This document shows positions 1-8,214 of a stretch of 37,355 nucleotides of DNA, piece by piece. How positions within the stretch are numbered: position 1 is the stretch's first letter; each line of letters opens with the position of its first letter. A model generated the notes under the pieces. That model ran no database searches and was not told the DNA's origin. It saw only the letters and a list, made by a program, of their open reading frames with translations. The stretch comes from Verrucomicrobiales bacterium. Lineage in GTDB: Bacteria; Verrucomicrobiota; Verrucomicrobiia; Methylacidiphilales; JAAUTS01. A program made the position numbers and the translations under genes. The stretch covers positions 1 to 37,355 of the forward strand of contig JAISCS010000053.1 of assembly GCA_031265365.1 (NCBI GenBank). The letters are read 5' to 3'.

Positions 1-118
1 TCAGCCATCAGCCATCAGCCATCAGCCATCAGCCATCAGCCATCAGCCATCAGCCATCAGCCATCAGCCATCAGCCATCAGCCATCAGCCATCAGCCATC
101 AGCCATCAGCCATCAGCC
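1..118. repeat. TCAGCCA heptamer tandem array (about 17 copies, open at window edge)
   Basis: Uninterrupted perfect head-to-tail copies of the 7-base unit TCAGCCA fill the first 118 bases and probably continue upstream of the window. The array ends 20 bases before the GTG start of the next gene, with a GGGAGG ribosome site between. The unit length is not a multiple of three, but the plus strand has no stop in any frame: it would read Ser-Ala-Ile-Ser-His-Gln-Pro repeatedly, and one frame runs open into the next gene. I treat it as noncoding, because the next protein already begins with a normal Rossmann N-terminus. Confidence 0.97.
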
Positions 119-138
119 GGCGGGAGGCGTGGCGTGGC

Positions 139-1548
139 GTGAAAGTTGTCATCATCGGCGCCGGGCCGGCGGGGTTGACGGCGGCGGCGGCTTGCGCCGC
201 TGACGGTGACCAGGTGACGGTGCTGGAACAAGACCCCGCGTATGTCGGCGGCATCTCGCGCACGGTCAAATATCAAGGCTTTCGTTTCGACCTCGGTGGG
301 CACCGCTTTTTCAGCAAGAGCCGGGAAATCACCGACTGGTGGGCGCGCCGTTTGCCGGACGACTTCATCAAAGTGCGCCGCCTCTCGCGCATTTATTATC
401 GCGGCAAATTCTTCGACTACCCGCTGAAGGCGTTCAACGCGTTGTTCAATCTCGGCGTGTGGACGAGTTATTTGTGCGTGTTGAGTTATCTGAATATCAG
501 GTTGCGCCCGCTGCCGGTGGAAAAATCCTTCCAGGACTGGGTGACCAACCGTTTCGGCCGCAAATTATTCGCCATCTTTTTCAAAACCTACACCGAAAAA
601 GTCTGGGGCCGCCCGTGCGACACCATCAGCGCCGACTGGGCCGCGCAACGCATCAAGGGCTTGTCGCTGGTCAGCGCGGTGCGGCACGCCTTGTTCCCGC
701 CCAAGCCGAAAAACGGCGACGTGGTGAAAACGCTTATCGAGGAATTCCAATACCCGCGCCTCGGCCCTGGCATGATGTGGGAACGGACGCGCGACGATTT
801 GCTCGCTGACGGTCAGCGAGTGGAAATGGGTGTCACCGTCAGCGGTATCGAGCACGACGGCGCGCGCGTGACGGCGCTGGTCTCCGCCGACGGTCGCCGC
901 TGGGTGGGCGACGCCTTCATCGTCTCCATGCCGTTGCGCGACACCGTGCGCGCGCTCACCCCGCCACCGCCGGCGGACGTGCTGGCGGCGGCGGCGCGGC
1001 TCGAATACCGCGACTTCCTCACCGTGGCGCTGATGGTGCGGCATGAAAATTTGTTCCCCGACAACTGGATTTACATCCACGACCCCGGCGTGAAGTTGGG
1101 CCGCGTTCAGAATTTCAACAACTGGAGCCGCGCCCTGTCACCGTCAGCGGGCGTGACCTGCCTCGGGCTGGAATACTTTTGTTTCGAGGGCGACGAGTTG
1201 TGGAACGCCGCTGACAGTGACCTCATTGAACTTGGCAAACGCGAACTGCGCCAGCTCGGCCTGGTCACCGCTGACGATGACATTTTCGACGGCTGCGTGG
1301 TGCGGATGCCGAAGGCGTATCCCGTTTATGGCGAACACTACGCCGCTGACGTTGACCTCATTCGGCGCGAGTTGGAACAATTGACCAACCTGCAAGTGGT
1401 CGGCCGCAACGGCATGCACCGTTACAACAACATGGACCACTCGATGATGACCGCGCTGCTGGCGGCGAAAAACCTGCATGGCGGCAAGTTCGACCTCTGG
1501 CGCGTCAACACCGATGCGGAGTATCATGAGGAGGGCGGAGAACAATGA
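139..1548 (+). CDS. NAD(P)/FAD-dependent oxidoreductase, UDP-galactopyranose mutase / protoporphyrinogen-oxidase-like
   Basis: Predicted 469-residue soluble flavoprotein. The N-terminus carries the FAD-binding dinucleotide fold GAGPAGLTAA (residues 7-16), followed by GGISRT and the GGHRFF segment typical of the amine-oxidase/UDP-galactopyranose-mutase superfamily. The C-terminus ends with GRNGMHRYNNMDHSMMTALL, the second FAD-contact segment of this group. Such proteins sit in polysaccharide clusters and probably act on a sugar nucleotide or lipid-linked sugar; the exact substrate cannot be read. The start is GTG with GGGAGG about 11 bases upstream. The stop overlaps the next ATG (ATGA), so the two genes are translationally coupled. 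The gene holds one perfect GCTGACNGTCAGC palindrome (802-820) and several half copies, read as Ala-Asp-X-Asp/Gln or Thr-Val-Ser-Gly in variable loops. Confidence 0.85.
   Translation: MKVVIIGAGPAGLTAAAACAADGDQVTVLEQDPAYVGGISRTVKYQGFRFDLGGHRFFSKSREITDWWARRLPDDFIKVRRLSRIYYRGKFFDYPLKAFNALFNLGVWTSYLCVLSYLNIRLRPLPVEKSFQDWVTNRFGRKLFAIFFKTYTEKVWGRPCDTISADWAAQRIKGLSLVSAVRHALFPPKPKNGDVVKTLIEEFQYPRLGPGMMWERTRDDLLADGQRVEMGVTVSGIEHDGARVTALVSADGRRWVGDAFIVSMPLRDTVRALTPPPPADVLAAAARLEYRDFLTVALMVRHENLFPDNWIYIHDPGVKLGRVQNFNNWSRALSPSAGVTCLGLEYFCFEGDELWNAADSDLIELGKRELRQLGLVTADDDIFDGCVVRMPKAYPVYGEHYAADVDLIRRELEQLTNLQVVGRNGMHRYNNMDHSMMTALLAAKNLHGGKFDLWRVNTDAEYHEEGGEQ
802..820. repeat. Perfect palindrome copy 1 of the dispersed GCTGACNGTCAGC motif
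   Basis: CTCGCTGAC-G-GTCAGCGAG has 9-base arms around one central base, inside the flavoprotein gene, where it is read as Ala-Asp-Gly-Gln. Five further exact 13-base cores lie at 6921-6933, 13342-13354, 18229-18241, 20515-20527 and 22749-22761, all inside genes. Many half copies of the form GCTGACNGT surround them. Confidence 0.9.
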
Positions 1549-2585
1549 TTATGGACACCGTGTTGCTCACCGGCGGCGCCGGATTCTTCGGCGGCATCCT
1601 GAAACGCCAACTGCTCGCACGCGGTTTCCGCGTCGTCTCCATTGACTTGGAGGCTGACGATGACACGCACCCGAACCTGCGCGCCGTGCGCGGTGACATC
1701 CGCGACGAAAAGCTCATGGGCGCGCTCTTCGCCGGCGAACAATTCCGCGCCGTGTTTCACTGCGCCGCGATTTTGGCGCACGCGGTGAAGGACAAAAAAT
1801 TTCTCTGGTCGTCCAATGTGGACGGCACGCTGACGGTGGCGCGACTGGCCGCCAGGCACGGGGTCGGCAAAATCATTTTCACCTCGTCGAACTGTCTGTG
1901 GGCACAAAATTTTCACCGCCCCGTGCGCGAAACCGACGCGCCGGCACCGGTGGAAATTTACGGACGCTCGAAGTTGGAGGGCGAAAAAATCCTGCTCGCG
2001 GAACAGCGCGTTGCCAGCGTCATCTTCCGCTGCCCGACCATCATTGACAGCGGGCGGCTCGGATTGCTCGGCATCCTATTTGAGTTCATTGACGAGGGTC
2101 GCAAAGTGTGGGTGGTCGGCGGCGGGCGCAACCGCTACCAGTTCATCTACGCGCAAGACCTCGCCGACGCCTGTCTGCGCGCGCTAGATTATCCGCGGAC
2201 GGAAATTTTCAACATCGGCTCCGACCACGTGAAAAGTTTCCGCGAGGTTTATCAATATGTAATCAACCGGGCCGGCACCGGCGCGCGCGTGGCGACGCTG
2301 CCGAGAGGGCCGGCGATTCTGGCGATGAAAATCGCCTACGCGCTGGGATTGTCCCCGCTGGGGCCGTATCAATACAAGATGATTGCCGAGGATTTCGAGT
2401 TCGACACCGAAAAAATCAAGCGTGAACTCGGCTGGACACCGACGCTGACCAACGAGGAAATATTATATAAGTCCTACCAATACTATCACGAACACCGCGA
2501 TGAAATCCGCCGCCGCGTCAACGTCAGCGCCCACCGGCAATCCGCCGGGATGGGCGTTATCCGGCTGCTCAAATGGCTGTCATGA
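1545..2585 (+). CDS. NAD-dependent epimerase/dehydratase (extended SDR)
   Basis: 346-residue extended short-chain dehydrogenase. The NAD-binding glycine motif TGGAGFFG lies at residues 9-16, and the catalytic Tyr-x-x-x-Lys (YGRSK) at 139-143, preceded by TSS near 113-115. Family members epimerise, dehydrate or reduce nucleotide sugars in the cytoplasm. The start ATG overlaps the stop of the upstream flavoprotein by four bases, with a purine-rich GAGGAGGGCGGAG run just upstream, so the two proteins are probably made together. With the following YfhO-type gene this looks like an exopolysaccharide or cell-surface glycan operon. The substrate is not assignable from sequence alone. Confidence 0.88.
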   Translation: MIMDTVLLTGGAGFFGGILKRQLLARGFRVVSIDLEADDDTHPNLRAVRGDIRDEKLMGALFAGEQFRAVFHCAAILAHAVKDKKFLWSSNVDGTLTVARLAARHGVGKIIFTSSNCLWAQNFHRPVRETDAPAPVEIYGRSKLEGEKILLAEQRVASVIFRCPTIIDSGRLGLLGILFEFIDEGRKVWVVGGGRNRYQFIYAQDLADACLRALDYPRTEIFNIGSDHVKSFREVYQYVINRAGTGARVATLPRGPAILAMKIAYALGLSPLGPYQYKMIAEDFEFDTEKIKRELGWTPTLTNEEILYKSYQYYHEHRDEIRRRVNVSAHRQSAGMGVIRLLKWLS

Positions 2586-2618
2586 GGTACCGCTGACCGT
2601 GGCATCGTTTATTGAATT

Positions 2619-5081
2619 ATGAACATTGACAAGCGGGAAATCTGGGCGCTGACGGTGATTGCATTGTTGGCGCTGTTGTTTTTAGGTGATTTATTTGTTA
2701 GCGGAAGAACCTTCATGTTTCGCGACCCGGAGTTCGGGTTGTACAGCGCAATTTGCCTACCCGCGCACGGCATTATGCAGGGCGAAGTGCCGATGTGGAA
2801 TTTGTTTGAGGCCGGCGGCAAGCCGTTTATCGGCGACCCGGAGTGCCGGTTGTTTTACCTGCCATATGTGTTGTTTTGGGTTCTGCCGGTTTATCTGGCG
2901 TTGAAATTGTTTTTGCTGCTGCATTTGTGGGTGGCGGGCGCCGGTGTGTATTTGTTGGCGAAGGAATTGCTGCCGTCGTCGGCTCAGCGTGAACAATTCA
3001 CCAGTCGCACGGCGCCCGCGTTGGTGGCGGCTTTGGGATTCATGCTCGGCACCTGGCTGGTGAGTCGGTTTGAACTGCCGCACGACTTTGCCACGTCGGC
3101 TTGGTGGCCGTGGCTGTTTTGGGTGATTGTGAAATTCACGCGACAACTGCCCGCTGATGGTGGTTTTGGCGTATTTGACGAATTGTGGCGGCAACGACGC
3201 TGGGCGGCTCTATTTGCCTTGTTGTGCGCCGCGCAATATTTGGCCTGTTACGCGCAAATGCTGCTTTATCCGTTCGTTGCCTACGGGGTGTTTGTCATCG
3301 TTAGCGGCCTGTGGCGGCGCAGTTGCAAAGTGGCGCTGACGGTCGCGTTGTTCATTGGCTTATCCGGGGTGCTGGCGATGTTACTGGTGATGCCGCACAT
3401 TGGGCCAGTGACCGAGTTCATCCCGTTGTCGGAGCGTGGCGTGCAGGATTTTGACGCGCGTTTCAATATGGCTTCGCTGCAGTGGACCCACTTGCTGACC
3501 GCCGTGTTCCCGTACCTGGCGGGCGGGGTGGGTTATCCCGACGCCTACTGGGGCAGGGGGGTGTATGAGTTTTGGCTCGGCGCGTTTTATCCGGGCGCGC
3601 TGGCGCTGCTGGTGATGCCGTTCGCGTTGTGGTTCCTGGTCAACCGGCAGACCCGGCGCGGGTTCGCGGCGCTGATGGTGACCGTGGCGCTGACGGTGAC
3701 GCTGGTCGGCTGGCTGCTGAGCATGGGCGAAAACACGCCGCTGTATCCGTGGGTGCATCACCATGTGCCGTTGATGAACCGTTTCCGTTTTCCGTCTAAA
3801 TTTCTGGTGCTGGTGACCATCGGCGGCACGCTGCTGACGGCGCTGGGTCTGCGCGCCGTGACGGAATTGCGCGGACGGTGGAGCCGGTTCACGGTCGCCG
3901 TGCTGACGGCGGAAGGAATGCTCGTGCTGCTGGCGGGCATGGTGGCGCTGTTGGTGTGGCTGAACCCGCTGACGGTGACCGAATGGTTTGGCTGGAAGTC
4001 CGCGGTCAGTGAAGCGCGGCTGGCCAAACTGGGCACGGGTGCGTTGGCGGCCTTCGGCTTTCTCGCGGCGGCCTATGCGTTGGTGTGGATTTTGTTGCGG
4101 GCGAAAAAACATTCAGTGCGCTGGTCGGCGCTGGCGGTGGTGTTCGCGTTTGTCAATTTGTGGGTGTTCGCGCGGTTGATGTACACCACCGGCAGAGTTG
4201 CCGCGCTGAACAAAACGCCGGACATTACCCGCGTCGCCACCGACCGCCAATATCGGGCGTGGCCGGTTTATTATAATGCGATGCAGTGGTTTTACGGGGC
4301 TTCCGAGGCGGATATTTTGTGGGGACGCGAGGCCGGCGCGGGACACTGGTCGCGCTGGGGTGTCAACGAGTGGGCGCAGGGCCACAAGCTGATGAAATTC
4401 CGCGAGTTGGACGCGTTGCTTTGGCAGAGCGATGGCAATACGCGCGAGCGGTTGCTGGACGTGCTGGGCATTCGCTGGGCGCTGGTTGGCCAGCCGTGGC
4501 AACAGGTATTGTGGGGCGGCGCCGACCGCGACTTGCGGTTGTTGACACGCCCCACCGCCAGGCCGCGCGCGTGGCTAGCCGCCCAGTGGCATGCCGCTGA
4601 CCGTGACCGTGCGGTGCTGGAGGCGCTGGCGCGCGGCACGCTTGACCCGCGGGTGCCGTGGGTGGAACGCGCCGTGTTGTGGCACCGCCGCGTCGCCGAC
4701 CACGCGGTGCCCGCGCCCGTCGCGCGCGCCGCTGACGGTGAGGTGACGGTGGTCAGGGACGCCAACAATACGCTGACGGTGAGAGTCCGCGCCGCGCAAC
4801 CGTCGTTGTTACTGAACAGCGACACTTGGTATCCCGGCTGGCGGGCGACGGTGGACGGGGTCGAGACGCCGATTTATCGCGCCAACTATGCCTTTCGCGG
4901 TGTATTTGTGCCGGCGGGCGAGCACACCGTCAGCTTCGACTACTGGCCGACGCGGTTCGGTTGGTATCTCGCCGCCGCCGCGCTGGGTTGGCTCATCGTC
5001 AGCGGCTTGTTATGGCGCGAGCGGCGCAGTCATGCGGCCGCGCAAATTCCCGTTGGTAAACCTTCCCGCCGCGCGAGATAA
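2619..5081 (+). CDS. YfhO-family multi-spanning membrane protein
   Basis: 820-residue integral membrane protein with about a dozen hydrophobic segments spread over residues 10-520, then a soluble extracytoplasmic domain and a last membrane segment near 780-800. The early motif FRDPEFGLYSA and the closing pattern TWYPGWRATVDG...PIYRANYAFRGVFVPAGEH followed by a Tyr-Pro-containing strand are hallmarks of bacterial YfhO-like proteins, which resemble GT-C type glycosyltransferases and are linked to glycosylation of lipoteichoic or surface polymers. It lies 33 bases after the epimerase and completes that operon. The start ATG lacks a clear ribosome site. At least eight copies of the GCTGACNGT motif fall in the gene, mostly read as Leu-Thr-Val within membrane segments or as Ala-Asp in loops. 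Confidence 0.82.
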   Translation: MNIDKREIWALTVIALLALLFLGDLFVSGRTFMFRDPEFGLYSAICLPAHGIMQGEVPMWNLFEAGGKPFIGDPECRLFYLPYVLFWVLPVYLALKLFLLLHLWVAGAGVYLLAKELLPSSAQREQFTSRTAPALVAALGFMLGTWLVSRFELPHDFATSAWWPWLFWVIVKFTRQLPADGGFGVFDELWRQRRWAALFALLCAAQYLACYAQMLLYPFVAYGVFVIVSGLWRRSCKVALTVALFIGLSGVLAMLLVMPHIGPVTEFIPLSERGVQDFDARFNMASLQWTHLLTAVFPYLAGGVGYPDAYWGRGVYEFWLGAFYPGALALLVMPFALWFLVNRQTRRGFAALMVTVALTVTLVGWLLSMGENTPLYPWVHHHVPLMNRFRFPSKFLVLVTIGGTLLTALGLRAVTELRGRWSRFTVAVLTAEGMLVLLAGMVALLVWLNPLTVTEWFGWKSAVSEARLAKLGTGALAAFGFLAAAYALVWILLRAKKHSVRWSALAVVFAFVNLWVFARLMYTTGRVAALNKTPDITRVATDRQYRAWPVYYNAMQWFYGASEADILWGREAGAGHWSRWGVNEWAQGHKLMKFRELDALLWQSDGNTRERLLDVLGIRWALVGQPWQQVLWGGADRDLRLLTRPTARPRAWLAAQWHAADRDRAVLEALARGTLDPRVPWVERAVLWHRRVADHAVPAPVARAADGEVTVVRDANNTLTVRVRAAQPSLLLNSDTWYPGWRATVDGVETPIYRANYAFRGVFVPAGEHTVSFDYWPTRFGWYLAAAALGWLIVSGLLWRERRSHAAAQIPVGKPSRRAR

Positions 5082-5104
5082 TTCCCCTCTATGAGAGGGG
5101 AATT
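5080..5104. terminator. Perfect inverted repeat after the YfhO gene, degenerate member of the CCCCTTC hairpin family
   Basis: AATTCCCCTC-TATGA-GAGGGGAATT has 10-base perfect arms and a 5-base loop, and includes the last base of the stop codon. There is no T-run after it, so intrinsic termination is uncertain. It resembles the hairpin head of the dispersed CCCCTTCCGTGAAGGGG repeats elsewhere in the window. Confidence 0.6.
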
Positions 5105-5224
5105 GGTGGCTAGGGCTTGGTCGGTATGGGTTGTGCCGGCGTTTGCGCGTTCATTGATAATGGCGGGAAACCCAAACAAACGTCGTATTTGACGGGAAAC
5201 AGTCATATTGCTAGGGTGGCTTGC

Positions 5225-5992
5225 ATGATTGTTCCCGCTGAACGTGCCGTTGGGAAGCAAGTGCAGTTGATGGCGACTTGCTTGTACGATGCTTTTTTCG
5301 ATGATGTGGCTAGGGCGACGGTGCAGGTGTTGGAATATCTCGGTTGCGAGGTGGTGTTTCCCGAAGGACAAACTTGTTGCGGGCAGCCGGCGTTTAACGC
5401 GGGGGATTGGGTGGTGGCGCGAAAGGTGGTGCGTCACGCGGCGGCGACGTTCAGCGGCAGCGGGCCGATTGTTGTGCCGTCGGGGTCTTGCGCGGCGATG
5501 TTGTTTCACGGGGCGGCGCTGGCATTCGAGCACGAGCCGGACTGGCCCGCGGTGCGTGAGCTTGGGGCGCGGACTTGGGAGGTGTTGGACTTCATCGTCA
5601 GCGGGCTGGGTGTGAGAAAATGGGAAGGGGAGTGCCGCAAAAAAATCGCGTTTCACAGCTCGTGCCATTTGCGCGGCACGGGCACACCGGCGGCGGCGCG
5701 ATTGTTGCTGGGCAGTTTGCGCGGGTTGGAGATTGTCGAGCACGCGGAGCCGGAGCAATGTTGCGGGTTTGGCGGGACGTTTTCGGTGAGTTTTCCGCAT
5801 ATCTCGGCGAACATGGGGCGGTTGAAGTTGGAGAATATTCGCGCAGCGGAACCGGATTTGTTGGTGGCGGCGGACATGAGTTGCCTGATGCACTTGCGCG
5901 GGCTGGCGGAGAAGCTGGGGAACCCGCTGCCGGTGAAACATGCGATTCAGGTGTTGCGCGACGCATTGTCGGCGGAGGGGAAAATCAAGTGA
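5225..5992 (+). CDS. lutA: LutA, lactate utilisation iron-sulfur protein (CCG domain)
   Basis: Subunit of the LutABC complex, which oxidises L-lactate to pyruvate using iron-sulfur clusters. Both cysteine-rich CCG domains are present: TCCGQP with a following GSCA, and SSCH, QCCGFGG and MSCLMH in the second half. The sequence QLMATCLYDAFF aligns with the usual LutA beginning, so the family start would be near GTG 5261. I chose ATG 5225 because AGGG sits eight bases upstream and a TTGACG-17-TAGGGT promoter-like pair ends seven bases before it. The frame stays open upstream to 5117, so the start is uncertain. From 5225 the protein has 255 residues (243 from 5261), against about 240 for the family. 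lutB follows after a 94-base gap. Confidence 0.85.
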   Translation: MIVPAERAVGKQVQLMATCLYDAFFDDVARATVQVLEYLGCEVVFPEGQTCCGQPAFNAGDWVVARKVVRHAAATFSGSGPIVVPSGSCAAMLFHGAALAFEHEPDWPAVRELGARTWEVLDFIVSGLGVRKWEGECRKKIAFHSSCHLRGTGTPAAARLLLGSLRGLEIVEHAEPEQCCGFGGTFSVSFPHISANMGRLKLENIRAAEPDLLVAADMSCLMHLRGLAEKLGNPLPVKHAIQVLRDALSAEGKIK

Positions 5993-6002
5993 TTGAAAAT
6001 CT

Positions 6003-6067
6003 CGCGCAAAGACGCCAAGCCGCAAAGTTTTTGGTTAAAATTCTTCGCGGCTTGGCGGCTTTGCGCG
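6003..6067. repeat. Long hairpin repeat between lutA and lutB (CGCAAAG/CGCCAAG type)
   Basis: Arms 6003-6023 and 6047-6067 are inverted copies of 21 bases with one mismatch and a 23-base loop. The arm sequence (CGCGCAAAGACGCCAAGCCGC) belongs to the same family as the repeats at 8970-9085, 17510-17704 and 23881-23918. It ends 19 bases before the lutB start and could lower lutB expression or stabilise the upstream message; that is inference. Confidence 0.85.
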
Positions 6068-6086
6068 AACAAAAGTTGGTAAAATT

Positions 6087-7499
6087 ATGAACAAAGTGCC
6101 ATGTTTCGGTCAGCCGGTGGACAAGTTCGTCGCCACGGTCAGCGACGAGGTTTATCACTCGGTGCACTCGGCGTCGGCGATTAAATCGGACAAGCGGCGG
6201 GAGTTGCTGGCGCGGGATTTTCCCGACCCTCGGCGGTTGCGGGAAATCGCGGGGCAAATCAAGCGGCACACGCTGGATTCGTTGGACAAATATTTGCCGC
6301 TGGCGGTGGCGAGCTTGGAGCGCAACGGGGCGAAGGTGCATTTCGCCGCCGACGGTGACGAGGCGCGGCGCGTTATTCATCAGATTTTGCAAGAACGCGG
6401 GGCGAGGAAAATCGTCAAGTCGAAGAGCATGGTGACGGAGGAGATTCACTTGAACGATTATCTCGCCGAGCGCGGCATCGAGGCCATCGAGACGGATTTG
6501 GGGGAATTTATCGTGCAAATTGACGGCGACCAGCCGAGCCACATCGTGACGCCCATCGTGCATAAGAACCGGCGGCAAATCGCGGAGAGTTTTGAGCGGC
6601 ACGGGCTGGGCGCTTACAATGACGACCCGGAGACCATCACGCGGCGCGCCAGAAAGTTCATGCGCGACAAATATCTGGCCGCTGACGCCGGCATCACGGG
6701 CGCAAATTTTGTCGTGGCGGAGACGGGCCGGCTGGTGTTGGTGACGAACGAGGGGAACTCGCGGTTTTCACTGGCGGCGCCGCGGTTGCACATCGCGCTG
6801 GTGGGGATTGAAAAAATCGTGCCCGCTGACCGTGACCTCGCGGTGTTTTTGAATTTGCTGGTGCGGTCGGCGACGGGGCAGCAGTTCACGGCGTACACGG
6901 AATTTATCACGGGGCCGCGCGCTGACGGTCAGCGGAGCGGGCCGAGTGAGACGCACGTCGTGTTTTTGGACAACGGGCGCTCGGAGATTTTGGCGACGGA
7001 GTACCGCGATATTTTGCGTTGTATTCGTTGCGGCGCGTGTTTGAACATTTGTCCCGTGTATCGCCAGGCGTCGGGGCACGCGTACCGCAGTGTGTATCCG
7101 GGGCCGATTGGCGCGGTGTTGTCGCCGCTGCTGGCGGGCGGGGATTTCGCGAGGCTGGCGGATTTGCCGAAGGCGTGCAGCGTGTGCGGCGCGTGCGGCG
7201 GCGACGCTTGCCCGGTGTGTATTCCGCTGTCCGACTTATTGCTGCGGCTGCGCGACAAGGCGAAGCGGGAACATGCGTCATTGTCAGCGCGCGGGGTGCC
7301 GCCGATGGGCGGGTTCGCGGAACTGGCGGCGCGGCCTGTGTTGTGGCGGGGCGCGTTGTCAGCGGGTCGCGCGCTGAATTATTTTCCGCTGGACTTGGCG
7401 CCGGTGCCGCCGTTGAGCCGTTGGACGGCGGCGCGGACGCTGCCGGAGTTTCGCGGTGGGGAGTTTCGGCGGTGGTGGAAGAAACGTCACCACGAATGA
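6087..7499 (+). CDS. lutB: LutB, lactate utilisation iron-sulfur protein
   Basis: 470 residues, the usual length for LutB. The N-terminal LUD-type domain contains SKSMVTEEIHLN and the TNEGNSRF segment. The C-terminal ferredoxin-like part carries a first 4Fe-4S motif CIRCGACLNICPVY (about residues 312-325) and a second motif CSVCGACGGDACPV around residue 365. The second has four residues before its last Cys instead of the usual three. LutB works with LutA and LutC in respiratory L-lactate oxidation. There is no good ribosome site before the ATG. A perfect GCTGACGGTCAGC palindrome (6921-6933) encodes Ala-Asp-Gly-Gln in a loop between two conserved blocks. The last codons and stop (His-His-Glu-stop) are made of the intergenic CACGAATGAA repeat. 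Confidence 0.93.
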   Translation: MNKVPCFGQPVDKFVATVSDEVYHSVHSASAIKSDKRRELLARDFPDPRRLREIAGQIKRHTLDSLDKYLPLAVASLERNGAKVHFAADGDEARRVIHQILQERGARKIVKSKSMVTEEIHLNDYLAERGIEAIETDLGEFIVQIDGDQPSHIVTPIVHKNRRQIAESFERHGLGAYNDDPETITRRARKFMRDKYLAADAGITGANFVVAETGRLVLVTNEGNSRFSLAAPRLHIALVGIEKIVPADRDLAVFLNLLVRSATGQQFTAYTEFITGPRADGQRSGPSETHVVFLDNGRSEILATEYRDILRCIRCGACLNICPVYRQASGHAYRSVYPGPIGAVLSPLLAGGDFARLADLPKACSVCGACGGDACPVCIPLSDLLLRLRDKAKREHASLSARGVPPMGGFAELAARPVLWRGALSAGRALNYFPLDLAPVPPLSRWTAARTLPEFRGGEFRRWWKKRHHE

Positions 7500-7610
7500 A
7501 TATGAATTTTTTAGGCAACCACGAATGAACACGAATAGACACGAATTTTTGACGCAATCACAAACCAACCATGAATTGTTTACGCAACCACGAACGGACG
7601 CGAATTTTTT
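7489..7610. repeat. Degenerate tandem CCACGAATGAACACGAAT repeats between lutB and lutC
   Basis: Three to four diverged copies of a unit CCACGAATGAACACGAATTTTT fill the space between lutB and lutC, each ending in a T-run. The first copy supplies the lutB stop codon and the last ends immediately before the lutC ATG. The same unit appears as a hairpin at 12883-12947. No other gene signal is visible here. Confidence 0.8.
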
Positions 7611-8213
7611 ATGAGCACGCAAGAGGCGATTTTTGAGAAAGTAAAACGGGCGCTGGCGATGACGCGGGAGCGCACGGCGTATCCCGTGTATGACTCGGCG
7701 GATTTTGTCTCCAAGCCGCACACGACGGGGGGGACGGTGGAGGAAATTTTTAGGAAAAATTTCGCGGCGGTGAAGGGCGTCATCGTCAGCGACGCGGAGG
7801 AATTGCGCGCGGTGTTGGCCGGGCACGGGGTGAAAAAGGGTTGTTGCGACGCGGCGCTGACGGTCATGTTGCAAGGGTTGGGCGTGGAGTGGGAGACGAG
7901 TTTTGACCGCGCGCGGCTGGACGAATATGACCTCGGCGCGACCATCGCCAGCGGCGCGATCGCGGAGACCGGCTCGCTGATATTGAGGGACCGCGCGACT
8001 CCTGACCGGCTGGCCGCGCTGGCGCCGTGGGTGCACGTGGCGGTGTTGCGGCGCGCGGATATTGTGCTGACGCTGCCGGAGGCGCTGGCGCGGCTCGGCG
8101 ACGACCCGTACACGCTGTTCGTCACCGGCCCGTCGAAGACCGCTGACGTTGAGGGCATCCTCATCGAGGGCGTGCACGGGCCTGGGGTGCAAATCGCGTG
8201 GCTGGTGGATTGA
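7611..8213 (+). CDS. lutC: LutC, lactate utilisation protein (LUD domain)
   Basis: 200 residues, a single LUD domain of the LutC/YkgG family, the third component of the L-lactate oxidising complex. Typical features are the GATIASGAIAETGSLIL stretch and the C-terminal ADIVLTLPEALARL...GPSKTADVEG block, where Ser-Lys-Thr-Ala-Asp is near-invariant. The ATG directly follows a T-run of the upstream repeat, with no evident ribosome site. The stop is one base from the start of the DeoR regulator, so lutC and the regulator are almost certainly cotranscribed. Confidence 0.93.
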   Translation: MSTQEAIFEKVKRALAMTRERTAYPVYDSADFVSKPHTTGGTVEEIFRKNFAAVKGVIVSDAEELRAVLAGHGVKKGCCDAALTVMLQGLGVEWETSFDRARLDEYDLGATIASGAIAETGSLILRDRATPDRLAALAPWVHVAVLRRADIVLTLPEALARLGDDPYTLFVTGPSKTADVEGILIEGVHGPGVQIAWLVD

Positions 8214-8214
8214 T

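Noticed and set aside
1-118. Possible CRISPR array
   Set aside because: The units are 7 bases with no spacers; it is a simple tandem repeat.
3381-4112. Minus-strand frame antisense to the YfhO gene
   Set aside because: Composition is Gln/His/Arg-rich noise; the plus-strand protein is coherent.
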